64,000 nucleotides of DNA, taken from NCBI RefSeq assembly GCF_008386695.1, contig NZ_VUOC01000004.1, positions 3,414,423-3,478,422 of the forward strand, written 5' to 3'. Below are positions 27,082 through 35,648 of this stretch, piece by piece. The notes under the pieces were generated by a model. That model had not been told where the DNA came from. It saw only the letters and a program-made list of their open reading frames with translations, and did no database searches. The stretch is from Chitinophaga agrisoli. GTDB taxonomy: Bacteria; Bacteroidota; Bacteroidia; Chitinophagales; Chitinophagaceae. Position 1 is the stretch's first letter. Each line of letters opens with the position of its first letter. Both the position numbers and the translations under genes were made by a program.

Positions 27082-28378
27082 ATATCCACTTCGCGGCCTC
27101 TTTCAATGAGATCTTTTTCCCATACATCAATATACCCGTACGGTATATTTTCCCGGCCGCCCAGGTAGTAAATAAAAAGCCTGCTATCAGGCATATAATG
27201 GAAAGCCCCAGTTCCCAGTACGCCACGGTGCCGGGCACCCCATAAGGCAAACGCGCCATCATTACCATAGGAGAAGTAAACGGAATAATGCTGCCCCATA
27301 CCGCCAGCGCGCTGTTAGGGTTTTGCACAGCGGAGATCATGATCATAATACCAATGATCACCGGCAGGGTAATAGGAAAAGTAAGCGCCTGCACATCATT
27401 GGGATCTTCATTTACCAGGCTGCCCACCGCGGCAAACAGGGATGAGTAGAACAGGTAACCACCCAGGAAATAGAACAGGAAACAGCTCACCAGCAAGCCC
27501 CAGTTAATGCTGCCCGTTACATAGTTAAGCTTTTCCATCGCTTCTACCATAGCGGCATTGCTGGTATTCTGCGCAGCTGCGCCGTGATTGAGCGCCTGCA
27601 CGCTGTCCGGCGAAAGGAAGAGGGGCAACAGCAATTGTATACCCACGAGCAATACCGCCCAGATAAGGAACTGCAACAGGCCTACGCCGGCAATGCCTAC
27701 GATCTTACCCATCATCAGCTGGAAAGGTTTTACGCTCGAGATCATCACTTCCGCTATACGGCTTACTTTCTCTTCCATTACGCCACGCATCACGGACATA
27801 CCAAATACCATCAGGATAATATAGATGATAAACCCGCTGCTGTAGCCTACTGCATAGGCAACGGTAGAGCTCCCCTTCTTCTCATCTTCGCCACTGCGGA
27901 AATCAATATCTATATTGCTTTTGGCTTCTTCCAGCTTTTGCCGGTCAATACCCGCTTGCTCCAGCCGTTTCTTTTCTATGATATCGTTCACCTGCCGGTT
28001 AAGGTTGCTTTCCAGTGTCATGCTGGCGCGGCCTTTACTGTAATAGGCAATGCCGGTAGGGCGGTTTAGATCCAGCTCCGGTATATACAGCACTCCGTCA
28101 TAACCGTAAGTGTCGTAGGTATGTTTGAATGTATCAATATCTACAAGGGTGAGCGGTTTAAAGTAGATGCCCTTTGCATCCGGCATATTACCGGTGAAGA
28201 GCTTACTTTCATCTATCACGGCAATACGTTTGTTATCATCTCCCTTAACGGCGATGAGTACCGGTATGATGACCACGCCGGCAAAGAATACAGGAATCAG
28301 GAACGTTAGCAGCAGAAAGCTTCTTTTGCGTACGCGGGTATAGAATTCCCTTTTTATGATGAGCCATATCTTATGCAT
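27074..28378 (-). CDS. ABC transporter permease, ABC-2 (NatB-like) type
   Basis: A 434-residue membrane subunit of an ABC-2 exporter. The ATG at 28378 ([21 protein letters not shown]) is preferred: it overlaps the end of the ATPase gene by 8 bp, as expected for translational coupling. The first helix (LLTFLIPVFFAGVVIIPVLI) is followed by a large extracytoplasmic domain (about 45-185), then five helices, including GYSSGFIIYIILMVFGMSVM with the downstream VMEEKVSRIAEVMISSVKP typical of the NatB/YhaP group, and SLVNEDPNDVQALTFPI. Such exporters move sodium, drugs or peptides; the cargo is unknown. Confidence 0.92.
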   Translation of the reverse strand: MHKIWLIIKREFYTRVRKRSFLLLTFLIPVFFAGVVIIPVLIAVKGDDNKRIAVIDESKLFTGNMPDAKGIYFKPLTLVDIDTFKHTYDTYGYDGVLYIPELDLNRPTGIAYYSKGRASMTLESNLNRQVNDIIEKKRLEQAGIDRQKLEEAKSNIDIDFRSGEDEKKGSSTVAYAVGYSSGFIIYIILMVFGMSVMRGVMEEKVSRIAEVMISSVKPFQLMMGKIVGIAGVGLLQFLIWAVLLVGIQLLLPLFLSPDSVQALNHGAAAQNTSNAAMVEAMEKLNYVTGSINWGLLVSCFLFYFLGGYLFYSSLFAAVGSLVNEDPNDVQALTFPITLPVIIGIMIMISAVQNPNSALAVWGSIIPFTSPMVMMARLPYGVPGTVAYWELGLSIICLIAGFLFTTWAAGKIYRTGILMYGKKISLKEAAKWIFR

Positions 28379-29288
28379 CTTGCGTAGTTTTCTGTACCTG
28401 GGTAATGAATATTTCGTTGAGGGTGGGCAGGATCTCTTCAAAAGAGGTGACCGGTATCTCCTGGCGGATGAAGTGCAGGAGTATATCGTTGGTGGTGCTG
28501 TCCTCATTCAGCTTTACGATATAGGCATGGTCGTGCTGCTCCACAATAGTAAAATGGTAAGTGGCCATCTGGGCAAAATTGGGAATAGCCCCCACGCCTA
28601 TGCGGAAGAGATGCTGTTTGAATGTTTGGCGGATCTCCCTTACCGGGCCATCCAGCAGCTTTTCTCCTTTATTTACCAGGATAATGCGGTCGCAGATCTC
28701 CTCTACCTGCTCCATACGGTGGGTGCTGAAGATGATGGTGGTGCCTGTACGGCTCATCTCAAAGATCTCCTGTTTGATCAGGTTGGCGTTCAGCGGGTCC
28801 AGGCCGGAGAAGGGCTCATCCAGTATAAGCAGGGAAGGCTGGTGCAGGATGGTGGAGATGAACTGTACTTTTTGCTGCATGCCTTTACTCAGCTCCTCCA
28901 CTTTTTTGTTCCACCAGCCGTTCATATCAAACTTATTGAACCAGTGTTTCACTTTCTCCTTTGCCTCTTTTTCAGACAGGCCTTTTAGCTGCGCCAGGTA
29001 CAAGGCCTGTTCCCCTACCCGCATTTTCTTGTACAGGCCTCTTTCTTCCGGCATGTACCCAATGGCGTGTACGTCCTGCTCCGGGTTAAAGGGACGGTCT
29101 TTGAACAGGATCTGTCCTTCATCCGGGTAAAAAATGCCCGTGATCATGCGTAGCAGCGTGGTTTTGCCCGCGCCGTTAGGCCCTAGCAGCCCAAAAATGC
29201 TGCCCTGCGGGATGACGAAACTAATGTCATCCACCGCTTTATGGGTGGCATAGTATTTTTTCAGGTGTTTAACCTCCAGTAAATTCAT
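28371..29288 (-). CDS. ABC transporter ATP-binding protein
   Basis: A 305-residue ATPase subunit paired with the ABC-2 permease. Walker A is [16 protein letters not shown] near residues 36-51, the signature is [12 protein letters not shown], Walker B is [14 protein letters not shown], and the switch His is in [15 protein letters not shown]. The C-terminal extension (about 215-305) is the DUF4162-like regulatory tail common in NatA-type ATPases. Its stop overlaps the permease start, so the pair is an operon. There is a 38-bp gap to the TraB/GumN gene upstream on the same strand, so co-transcription from 30193 or further up is possible. Confidence 0.95.
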   Translation of the reverse strand: MNLLEVKHLKKYYATHKAVDDISFVIPQGSIFGLLGPNGAGKTTLLRMITGIFYPDEGQILFKDRPFNPEQDVHAIGYMPEERGLYKKMRVGEQALYLAQLKGLSEKEAKEKVKHWFNKFDMNGWWNKKVEELSKGMQQKVQFISTILHQPSLLILDEPFSGLDPLNANLIKQEIFEMSRTGTTIIFSTHRMEQVEEICDRIILVNKGEKLLDGPVREIRQTFKQHLFRIGVGAIPNFAQMATYHFTIVEQHDHAYIVKLNEDSTTNDILLHFIRQEIPVTSFEEILPTLNEIFITQVQKTTQDA

Positions 29289-29326
29289 ACCAATGAATGT
29301 AGAATATTAATAGAAGATTTACAATC

Positions 29327-30193
29327 TTATTCCATGACAGGCTTTACGGTGTATCCGCCGGCCCTTAACAGGCGGATCACGCCTTTCTCTCCCGCCAGGT
29401 GCCCGGCGCCTACAGCAAAGAAAGTGCTGCCGGCTTTCATGATAGCGGGCATACGTTGTACCCAGTTGGCATTCCGTACCTCCAGCAGCCAGTAGCGGCT
29501 CTGCTCATCCATGCTTTTATCCGCTGTCATCATCTTATACATTGCTTCCACATCTTCCGCTTTGTAGTATTGGACAGACAACAACGTTTCCTTTTTCATA
29601 TCATCAAAACCGGTCAGCTGCTGCAATACATATTCATCTGTAAAGGCCTTATTGAAGTAGTCCGCTTCTTCTTCCATGGTTTCCAGCCCGCTAAGGGTGA
29701 TGTGCCGGCTGTCTGCCATGTTCTTAAACTCCTCTTCGTAAGAGCGGGTGCTATCACAGCTAAATGCTTTCTGCGCCATCAGGGCAGCTAATACAGACAA
29801 GCGGAAATTATCAAACGGTTTTAAGGGAACGCCTGCCTGCTTTTGCAGTAATGAGTCCAGCCAGGCATAACGCTCCGGTGAGAGACGTACGCTCTGCGGC
29901 GTATCTGACAGCATCTTCTGCTGCAGTACCACCAGCTCATTGGGGTCGAACATGTTTACCTCCAGCACCAGTTTGCCGGTGCTGGCAAAAACCCGCCGGG
30001 TTTTGTCAGATACGGCAAAATCGCCGGGGCACATGAGGTGCATGGTACCATATATATAGGAGGGCTGTTGCAGGCCATTGCCGCTTATCTCCCAAAGCAG
30101 TGATCTTTCCAGGGGACGCTGGGCGGCAGCGGTGGGCGCGCACGCGAAGATAGCCGCCAGCAGGGCTGACAGGGAGTACATCAAATTACGCAT
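29327..30193 (-). CDS. TraB/GumN family protein, secreted
   Basis: A 288-residue protein from the ATG at 30193 (MRNLMYSLSALLAAIFACAP, signal peptide ending near AAAQ). TraB/GumN proteins share a putative metal-dependent protease-like fold with two conserved motifs: here YGTMHLMCPGDFAV (GTMH at 49-52) near the N-terminus and FFAVGAGHLAGEKGVIRLLR near the C-terminus, both complete. The predicted place is the periplasm, possibly with a lipid anchor at the Cys in FACAP. Function is not established in bacteria; it is a common single gene in Bacteroidota. The gap to the FAD dehydrogenase upstream is 32 bp, so both may share one mRNA. Confidence 0.88.
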   Translation of the reverse strand: MRNLMYSLSALLAAIFACAPTAAAQRPLERSLLWEISGNGLQQPSYIYGTMHLMCPGDFAVSDKTRRVFASTGKLVLEVNMFDPNELVVLQQKMLSDTPQSVRLSPERYAWLDSLLQKQAGVPLKPFDNFRLSVLAALMAQKAFSCDSTRSYEEEFKNMADSRHITLSGLETMEEEADYFNKAFTDEYVLQQLTGFDDMKKETLLSVQYYKAEDVEAMYKMMTADKSMDEQSRYWLLEVRNANWVQRMPAIMKAGSTFFAVGAGHLAGEKGVIRLLRAGGYTVKPVME

Positions 30194-30225
30194 AGTGTTG
30201 GGATTCTTTATTGGCAAAGTAGCTG

Positions 30226-31785
30226 TTATTGTTTTGTTTGTATGATGGCGTCTACCACCCGTTCTCCATCCATGGCAGCAGATACAATACCGCCGGCATA
30301 ACCCGCGCCTTCTCCACAGGGGTACAATCCCTTTATCTGCGGGTGCATCAGGGTGTCGTTATCCCTGGGTATGCGCACCGGGGATGAGGTACGTGATTCT
30401 GTGGCCACCAGGATGGCTTCATTCGTATAATATCCTCTCATCTTACGGCCAAAGGCTTTGAAGGCCTGCGCCAAACGCGTGTATACGGCAGCTGGCAATA
30501 CCGTACGGAGATCTGCGCTTTTTACGCCAGGCACGTAGGAGCAATCTGGCAGTGTGGCAGACAGTTTCCCGTTTACGAAGTCCGTCATACGCTGCGCCGG
30601 CGCCACAAACTGGCCGCCGCCTGCCTGGTAAGCCTGCTGCTCTACCATCTGCTGATAATACATAGCCGCTAGCGGCCCCTTATGGGCGAAGGGCGCAAAG
30701 TCTGTTTCGTCTACGGTTACGACCATACCGGAATTGGCAAACGGGTTATTGCGTTTAGAGGGCGACCATCCGTTCACTACTAACTCGCCAGGATTGGTAG
30801 CGGCGGGTGCAATAATGCCACCCGGGCACATACAGAACGAAAATACGCCTCTTCCCTGCACCTGCTCTACCAGGCTATAACTGGCGGGGGGCAAATATTC
30901 GCTTCTTACCGGGTTATGATACTGCGCACTGTCTATAAGCGACTGCGGATGTTCTGCGCGCACGCCCAGCGCAAAAGGTTTGGCTTCGATAAGGATCTGT
31001 TGCTGGTGCAGCATTTCAAAGATATCGCGGGCAGAGTGGCCGGTAGCCAGTATTACATGCTGCGCATCAAAGCTGTTGCCGGCGGCTGTTTGCACGCCGG
31101 TCACCTCACTGTTGCGCAGGCGCAGGGCAGTTACCTTTTCATTGAAATGCACTTCTCCGCCGCTGTTGATGATCTGCCCGCGCATAGCGGTAATGATATG
31201 CGGCAGCTTATTGGTGCCAATATGCGGATGCGCTTCGTATGCTATTTTTTCCGGTGCGCCAAAATGAACAAAAATGCCCAATATGCGGTTTACATCTCCA
31301 CGTTTTGTAGAACGTGTATACAACTTACCATCTGAGTAAGTGCCGGCGCCGCCTTCTCCAAAACAGTAATTGGACTCCGGGTTCACTTCACCGTTCTTAT
31401 TGAGCGCAGCCAGGTCGCGGCGGCGTGTGCGCACATCAGGCCCGCGCTCCAGTACTACCGGTTTTATACCTGCCTCTATACAACGTAATGCCGCAAACAA
31501 CCCTGCGGAACCGGCGCCTACGATCACCACCCGCGGCGCATCCGGTGGCAGCGTATCATATATTGGTATGAAGGTATTCCGTTCCTGGAATGGCTCATTC
31601 ACAAACGCCTGTATGGTAAGAAGGAAGTATATATTACGGGAACGCGCGTCTATAGAGCGCTTTAATATATTATATCCGGTAATGGACTTTGCCGGTATGC
31701 TCAGGGCAGCGGCTATATGACCAATAATGGTGATATCTGAAGCCGCTTCCTGCGGGGATAGTTTAAGAGAGAGCTGTTGTATCAT
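30226..31785 (-). CDS. FAD-dependent dehydrogenase (COG2509-like)
   Basis: A 519-residue flavoprotein with an N-terminal extension (about 1-80) typical of this uncharacterised family. The FAD Rossmann loop RVVIVGAGSAGLFAALRC has GAGSAG at residues 90-95. Further landmarks are VLERGPDVRTRRRDL, NPESNYCFGEGGAGTYSDGK, the second dinucleotide-type stretch VILATGHSARDIFEMLH, and the C-terminal FAD contact GLYPCGEGAGYAGGIVSAAM. It also has FSFCMCPGGIIAPAATNPGE, a signature of the group. Electron donor and acceptor are unknown. It is cytoplasmic by lack of a signal peptide and is the first gene of a probable FAD-TraB(-ABC) transcript. Confidence 0.9.
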   Translation of the reverse strand: MIQQLSLKLSPQEAASDITIIGHIAAALSIPAKSITGYNILKRSIDARSRNIYFLLTIQAFVNEPFQERNTFIPIYDTLPPDAPRVVIVGAGSAGLFAALRCIEAGIKPVVLERGPDVRTRRRDLAALNKNGEVNPESNYCFGEGGAGTYSDGKLYTRSTKRGDVNRILGIFVHFGAPEKIAYEAHPHIGTNKLPHIITAMRGQIINSGGEVHFNEKVTALRLRNSEVTGVQTAAGNSFDAQHVILATGHSARDIFEMLHQQQILIEAKPFALGVRAEHPQSLIDSAQYHNPVRSEYLPPASYSLVEQVQGRGVFSFCMCPGGIIAPAATNPGELVVNGWSPSKRNNPFANSGMVVTVDETDFAPFAHKGPLAAMYYQQMVEQQAYQAGGGQFVAPAQRMTDFVNGKLSATLPDCSYVPGVKSADLRTVLPAAVYTRLAQAFKAFGRKMRGYYTNEAILVATESRTSSPVRIPRDNDTLMHPQIKGLYPCGEGAGYAGGIVSAAMDGERVVDAIIQTKQ

Positions 31786-31886
31786 GCAGGTTAGGTATTT
31801 ATCCTAAAAAATGCAATTGAGTGAAAACTGAAAGGTGAATAGCGAAACCTCCGCTATTCACCTTTCATATCTTTTATCCGGTTTGC

Positions 31887-32285
31887 TTAGAACGGAAGAT
31901 CGTCTGTATCCTGCGCACCACCACCCTGCGAAGCAGGTACTTCCTGAGAGGTGTTGTAGTTAGGCATGCGGTCAGCTCCGGGAGCTGCGCCAGCTACTAC
32001 AGATTCCATACGCCAGGCGTCGAGGTTGGTAATGTAGTTTACCTTACCGTCTTTTTCCCAACGGGTACCTTTAATATTGAAGTATACTTTTACGGTTTCT
32101 CCTTCATTAAAACGGTCTACGATATTTGTACGATCCTGTACGCACTGGAACTTAATATAGTTATTGATAACCCGTCCGTTGATATCATCAGATTTTTCGA
32201 TAACGAATTCCCTTGTTTTAAAGGTTTCGCTGCGTTGCACCGTATTATACTTCACGATCAACTTTCCTATGATTTCAAAACTCAT
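31887..32285 (-). CDS. DUF3127 protein (OB-fold-like)
   Basis: A 132-residue protein of the Bacteroidota-typical DUF3127 family: the opening MSFEIIGKLIVKYNTVQRSE, TREFVIEKSDDINGRVINNY, and the middle EGETVKVYFNIKGTRWEKDG are diagnostic. The fold is expected to be a small OB-like barrel; single-strand nucleic acid binding is suspected for the family but not shown. The C-terminus is disordered and acidic (SQGGGAQDTDDLPF), ending DDLPF much like the DDIPF tip of SSB proteins, which recruits partners; that parallel is inference. A good -7 element lies 31 bp before the start (32316-32323). Confidence 0.88.
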   Translation of the reverse strand: MSFEIIGKLIVKYNTVQRSETFKTREFVIEKSDDINGRVINNYIKFQCVQDRTNIVDRFNEGETVKVYFNIKGTRWEKDGKVNYITNLDAWRMESVVAGAAPGADRMPNYNTSQEVPASQGGGAQDTDDLPF

Positions 32286-32315
32286 AAAAATATTTTTTTA
32301 ACTGTTCAGATGCGC

Positions 32316-32323
32316 CAAAGATA
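32316..32323 (-). promoter_or_regulatory. Candidate -7 element for the DUF3127 gene
   Basis: The minus strand reads TATCTTTG from 32323 to 32316, a perfect TAnnTTTG match 30 bp before the ATG at 32285. No clear -33 TTTG is seen at the expected distance. Confidence 0.5.
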
Positions 32324-32831
32324 GGTATTTGACTGTATTGTAAGGAAATAAATTTTACACAGGCTATGCACGCTGGCGCAGTCATATAATAAATTTGCAC
32401 GGTATTTGATATAGGGAGGGCGATTTTTTTTAATGCAGATACTAACATAGTTTTGCACGCTCTAACAAATTTGTTAACGATTAGTGAACATTCAAAACGT
32501 ACCATATTATTTTATCAGTTCTATATGCAATTCTATGCTAAATGGGTTAATCAAAATTAGAAGCAACTGTATATCAGACCGCTGTATTTTACCTTTATTA
32601 CATTAGTGTAAAACGCAATAGAATCAACGCTTAGAGGGACGTGGAGTGGTACAAAAATAAGTACGGAAAGACTGTCATTACAGGGAGATAAACAAGGGTA
32701 GATAAATTTTTTTTTTCAACATTTTCTACAGATATTCGTCGTCCTGTCTGAAAGTTTTTCAACATCCACCGTTGGGGAATTTTGAATTCGAGAACATCCT
32801 TAATTAACAACAAATAATTTTTTTTTGCTCA
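32324..32831. promoter_or_regulatory. dnaA upstream region with DnaA-box-like 9-mers
   Basis: About 500 AT-rich bases without a gene. Two plus-strand TAnnTTTG matches are at 32390-32397 (TAAATTTG) and 32448-32455 (TAGTTTTG). Close to dnaA, three TTTTC(A/T)ACA 9-mers occur at 32713-32721, 32722-32730 (directly adjacent) and 32756-32764; each matches 7 of 9 bases of the E. coli DnaA box TTATCCACA. They could serve DnaA autoregulation or an origin; neither is proven. Confidence 0.4.
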
Positions 32832-34265
32832 ATGAATAAAACTTGCGAACAAGTTTGGGAAAGGTGTCTTAATATAATTAGGGATATTGTGGAATGGCAG
32901 CCATTTAAGACCTGGTTTGAACCTATTAAGCCCATCAAACTTGAAAACAATGTTTTAACGATACAGGTACCGAGCCAATTCTTTTATGAGTATCTGGAAG
33001 AACATTATGTAGGATTACTTGGAAAGACGATCAAACGGGAATTAGGTAAAGAAGCAAGGTTAGAGTACAGGATAGTAGTAGAGAACGGCACACCGCACCA
33101 GCATCCCAAAACGGTGAATATGCCAACCCAGTTCACTAAACCCCAGAAAGACAGTGAGGTAGATTTTCCGTTAACCATACAGAATCCAGTAAAGAATCCT
33201 TTTGTTATTCCTGGCATCAAGCGTGTACAGATTGATTCACAATTGAATCCGAACTACACTTTTGATTCCTTTATTGAAGGTGATTGTAACCGTGTAGCAA
33301 GAAGAGCCGGTAAAACTGTATCCGAGAAACCCGGAGGTACATCCTTTAACCCACTGGTGGTATATGGCGGCGTTGGCCTTGGCAAAACGCACCTGGCACA
33401 GGCCATCGGTAATGAAGTAAAACGCGTACATCCTAATAAAGCGGTGCTGTATGTTAGCGCTGAGAAGTTCATCAACCAGTTCATTGATCACTCTAAGAAC
33501 AGTATTATCAATGACTTTATTCACTTTTATCAGTTAATAGATATACTGATCGTTGATGATATCCAGTTCTTTGCCCGTGCAGAAAAAACACAAGATGCGT
33601 TCTTCGCCATCTTTAACCACCTGCATCAGTCCGGTAAACAGCTGATCCTTACTTCCGATAAACCGCCCAAAGACCTGGACGGATTACAGGAAAGACTGCT
33701 GAGCCGTTTCCGTTGGGGTCTGAGCGCCGACATGCAGATGCCGGACTTTGAGACCCGTATGGAGATCCTGGAGATGAAGATGCGTAATGACGGGCTGGAG
33801 ATGCCAAAGGAAGTGATCAAGTACGTGGCTTATAATATACAGAGCAATGTACGCGAACTGGAAGGCGCACTGATCTCCCTGCTGGCACAATCTTCCCTGA
33901 ACCGTAAGGAGATAGACCTGGAACTGGCCAAGCGGGTATTGAAGTCTTTTGTAAAGACCTCTTCCAAAGAGATCACCATCGAAAGTATTCAGAAGATGGT
34001 ATGCGAGTATTTTGATGTTCCGTATGACAAGCTGTTGCAGAAGACCCGTAAGCGTGAGATCGTACAGGCCCGCCAAATTACCATGTACCTGGCTAAATCC
34101 TTTACCAAGAACTCATTAAAGACCATCGGCGAACATTTTGGCGGTCGCGATCACACCACGGTGATCCATTCCTGCCAAACCGTAAAAGACCTGATGGATA
34201 CAGATATTACTTTCCGCGACAGTGTAATTGAATTACAACAGAAAGTGCAGTTGGCAGCCATGTAA
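32832..34265 (+). CDS. dnaA: Chromosomal replication initiator DnaA
   Basis: The 477-residue initiator that binds DnaA boxes at the origin and opens DNA in its ATP form. Domain I (about 1-85; CEQVWERCLNIIRDIVEWQP, FKTWFEPIKPIKLE) recruits the helicase; a linker follows (86-135); the AAA+ domain III has Walker A YGGVGLGKTHLAQAIG near 178-192, Walker B ILIVDDIQFFARAEKTQDAF, and sensor stretches LTSDKPPKDLDGL and LSRFRWGLSADM; domain IV ends with the DNA-binding signature EHFGGRDHTTVIHSC. The gene is monocistronic with a terminator 43 bp downstream. Neither dnaN nor recF is beside it, as is usual in Bacteroidota. Confidence 0.99.
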   Translation: MNKTCEQVWERCLNIIRDIVEWQPFKTWFEPIKPIKLENNVLTIQVPSQFFYEYLEEHYVGLLGKTIKRELGKEARLEYRIVVENGTPHQHPKTVNMPTQFTKPQKDSEVDFPLTIQNPVKNPFVIPGIKRVQIDSQLNPNYTFDSFIEGDCNRVARRAGKTVSEKPGGTSFNPLVVYGGVGLGKTHLAQAIGNEVKRVHPNKAVLYVSAEKFINQFIDHSKNSIINDFIHFYQLIDILIVDDIQFFARAEKTQDAFFAIFNHLHQSGKQLILTSDKPPKDLDGLQERLLSRFRWGLSADMQMPDFETRMEILEMKMRNDGLEMPKEVIKYVAYNIQSNVRELEGALISLLAQSSLNRKEIDLELAKRVLKSFVKTSSKEITIESIQKMVCEYFDVPYDKLLQKTRKREIVQARQITMYLAKSFTKNSLKTIGEHFGGRDHTTVIHSCQTVKDLMDTDITFRDSVIELQQKVQLAAM

Positions 34266-34308
34266 GTAATGGCGCTCCTTGTTGATCAACGACCCTCGAA
34301 CCTTATTT

Positions 34309-34341
34309 AAAAAAGTCCTGGTATAATACCAGGACTTTTTT
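34309..34341 (+). terminator. Rho-independent terminator after dnaA
   Basis: A 15-bp stem (34309-34323 with 34327-34341; core GTCCTGGTA/TACCAGGAC) is followed by a T run in the plus direction. It is 43 bp past the dnaA stop codon. Confidence 0.9.
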
Positions 34342-34375
34342 TGTGCTATACCATTAGGTGATAGCGATATTCCCC

Positions 34376-34401
34376 CGCCAACTTTATTTATTACTTGAAG
34401 T
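34376..34401 (+). repeat. 26-bp direct repeat, left copy
   Basis: It begins CGCCAACTTTA and ends TTATTACTTGAAGT. It matches 34786-34811 at 23 of 26 positions (differences at positions 5, 6 and 12), in the same orientation and 410 bp away. The interval between the copies is the degenerate AT-rich repeat block. Confidence 0.65.
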
Positions 34402-34424
34402 GGGTACGTTATATATTATTGCCT

Positions 34425-34705
34425 CCATCGTCTGTATACCGCAGCTGTTGTATCCTATATATTATTACCTGCAGTATTAACCTACCTGCAGCTATTGTAC
34501 CCTATGCATTTTTACGATCAATAGTAATTAGCTTCTGTTGTTATATTCTACATATTATTACTATCAATACTTGTTAACTGCTATTGCTATACCCTATATA
34601 TCTATACGAGTTTACCTGCAGACATGGTATCTCATATATTATACCATCAATATTTAATCCACCTGCAGGGGTTACTCATGCATAATTTATCTCAGTATTC
34701 ATTGC
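34425..34705. repeat. Degenerate AT-rich tandem repeats (about 40-50 bp units)
   Basis: About six poorly conserved units in tandem share the order CTGCAG or CTGTTG, then CTATTGTA, then CCCTATATATTATTA, then CATCAATA. Examples start near 34440, 34483, 34530, 34578, 34613 and 34661. Units differ in length and by many substitutions, so this is an old or fast-decaying array, not CRISPR. No open frame across it is convincing. Confidence 0.5.
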
Positions 34706-34785
34706 ATTTGCGGTTGTTGAACTATGTATTTTGTTAATGATTTGTTATTCACGGACCGAAGATATTAACCTGTATACTTTACAAG

Positions 34786-34811
34786 CGCCGGCTTTAATTA
34801 TTACTTGAAGT
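34786..34811 (+). repeat. 26-bp direct repeat, right copy
   Basis: It begins CGCCGGCTTTA and ends TTATTACTTGAAGT; partner of 34376-34401 (23 of 26 identical). The two copies bracket 384 bp of AT-rich repeat DNA. Confidence 0.65.
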
Positions 34812-35128
34812 ATCAGATTACGGATCACTAACCTCATCATTTGTCCGGCTCATCAAAGCAGCATCTTATAACCACATATTAGCCGCATAACGAACGCGAC
34901 TATAGACGATCTCATAAAATTCCGTAATAATAAATCTTTCAGCCATGACAACCTCTCATCACGCCAGCAGCCTTACGAACAAACAGTGCTGACCAATGGC
35001 CACGACAACCATCAGCTACGCATTACCCGCTGGCCATGTTCATTCATTGGTATAAGAACGTTGTCCGTCTGCCACCGCATAGGCGCTACTCCGGCTTATC
35101 AATACGATCCTCGTAAAATGCCTGCTGC
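34812..35128. other. Gene-free stretch upstream of sigma-factor remnant
   Basis: Nothing can be firmly called here. It may hold decayed upstream parts of the sigma-factor gene whose 3' end is at 35129-35278, but no frame keeps recognisable region 2 motifs. Stops occur in all frames. Confidence 0.3.
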
Positions 35129-35278
35129 ACTTTACTTCCACCCGTATTGAAAAACCTGTCCGTAGCCGAAATAGCCGCCCGCGCCGGGTTTTCCGAACAA
35201 ACCATCCGTAATCAATTGAATATTGCTTTACATCGCCTGAAAGTCAAATGGAACACTATTACGTGGTTATTCTCCTGA
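35129..35278 (+). pseudogene. Remnant of a FecI/ECF-type sigma-70 gene (region 4 only)
   Basis: From 35144 to the TGA at 35276-35278, one frame encodes 44 residues beginning VLKNLSVAEIAARAGF and continuing SEQTIRNQLNIALHRLK, a textbook helix-turn-helix of sigma region 4.2 as in Bacteroidota FecI-like factors, with a typical hydrophobic tail (WNTITWLFS). Just upstream, the expected preceding residues appear in another frame (FTSTRIEK at about 35130-35153), so a frameshift near 35150 is likely. The frame closes at a TAA at 35114-35116 and no region 2 is found. It is a broken gene or a fossil; the call rests on the motif only. Confidence 0.6.
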
Positions 35279-35648
35279 GGAAATGGGTAACACTAAACAC
35301 TTGTCGATAGCTACATTTGCTGTACTTTCCTTCCTACTATAATACAACAGCTGATATGACTAAATTGTTAAGTTATTTTACAAAAATAGTTACTCCATCT
35401 GCTGCTCCATTTTTGTGCTGAATATCACCAGCTGACACAGGACGCACCCTTGGGTCTGGATGGGCATGGTGAGTGCATGGAACCGGTGAGTGGGACCAGG
35501 GCAAGGAGCCATGGCCCCAAAGCTGCCATCACCAACCTGGTGCAGCTTACAATCACCAGATGGTAATGAAATTTTAATACCCGGATGCGCCAAGCCACTG
35601 GCGTACTTCATCCCCATATTGTATTTTAGGGGCCAGATAAACGTTTTT

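Noticed and set aside
34395-34577. 60-codon frame in the AT-rich repeat block
   Set aside because: It runs through degenerate tandem repeats, and its Tyr/Ile/Cys-rich product shows only base composition.
34425-34705. Possible CRISPR array
   Set aside because: Units differ by many substitutions and in length, no constant repeat and spacer pattern exists, and no cas gene is in the window.
35490-35648. 53-codon N-terminal extension of the phosphatase fusion
   Set aside because: The ATG at 35649 gives a signal peptide; the extension reads as random sequence in a gene-free region.
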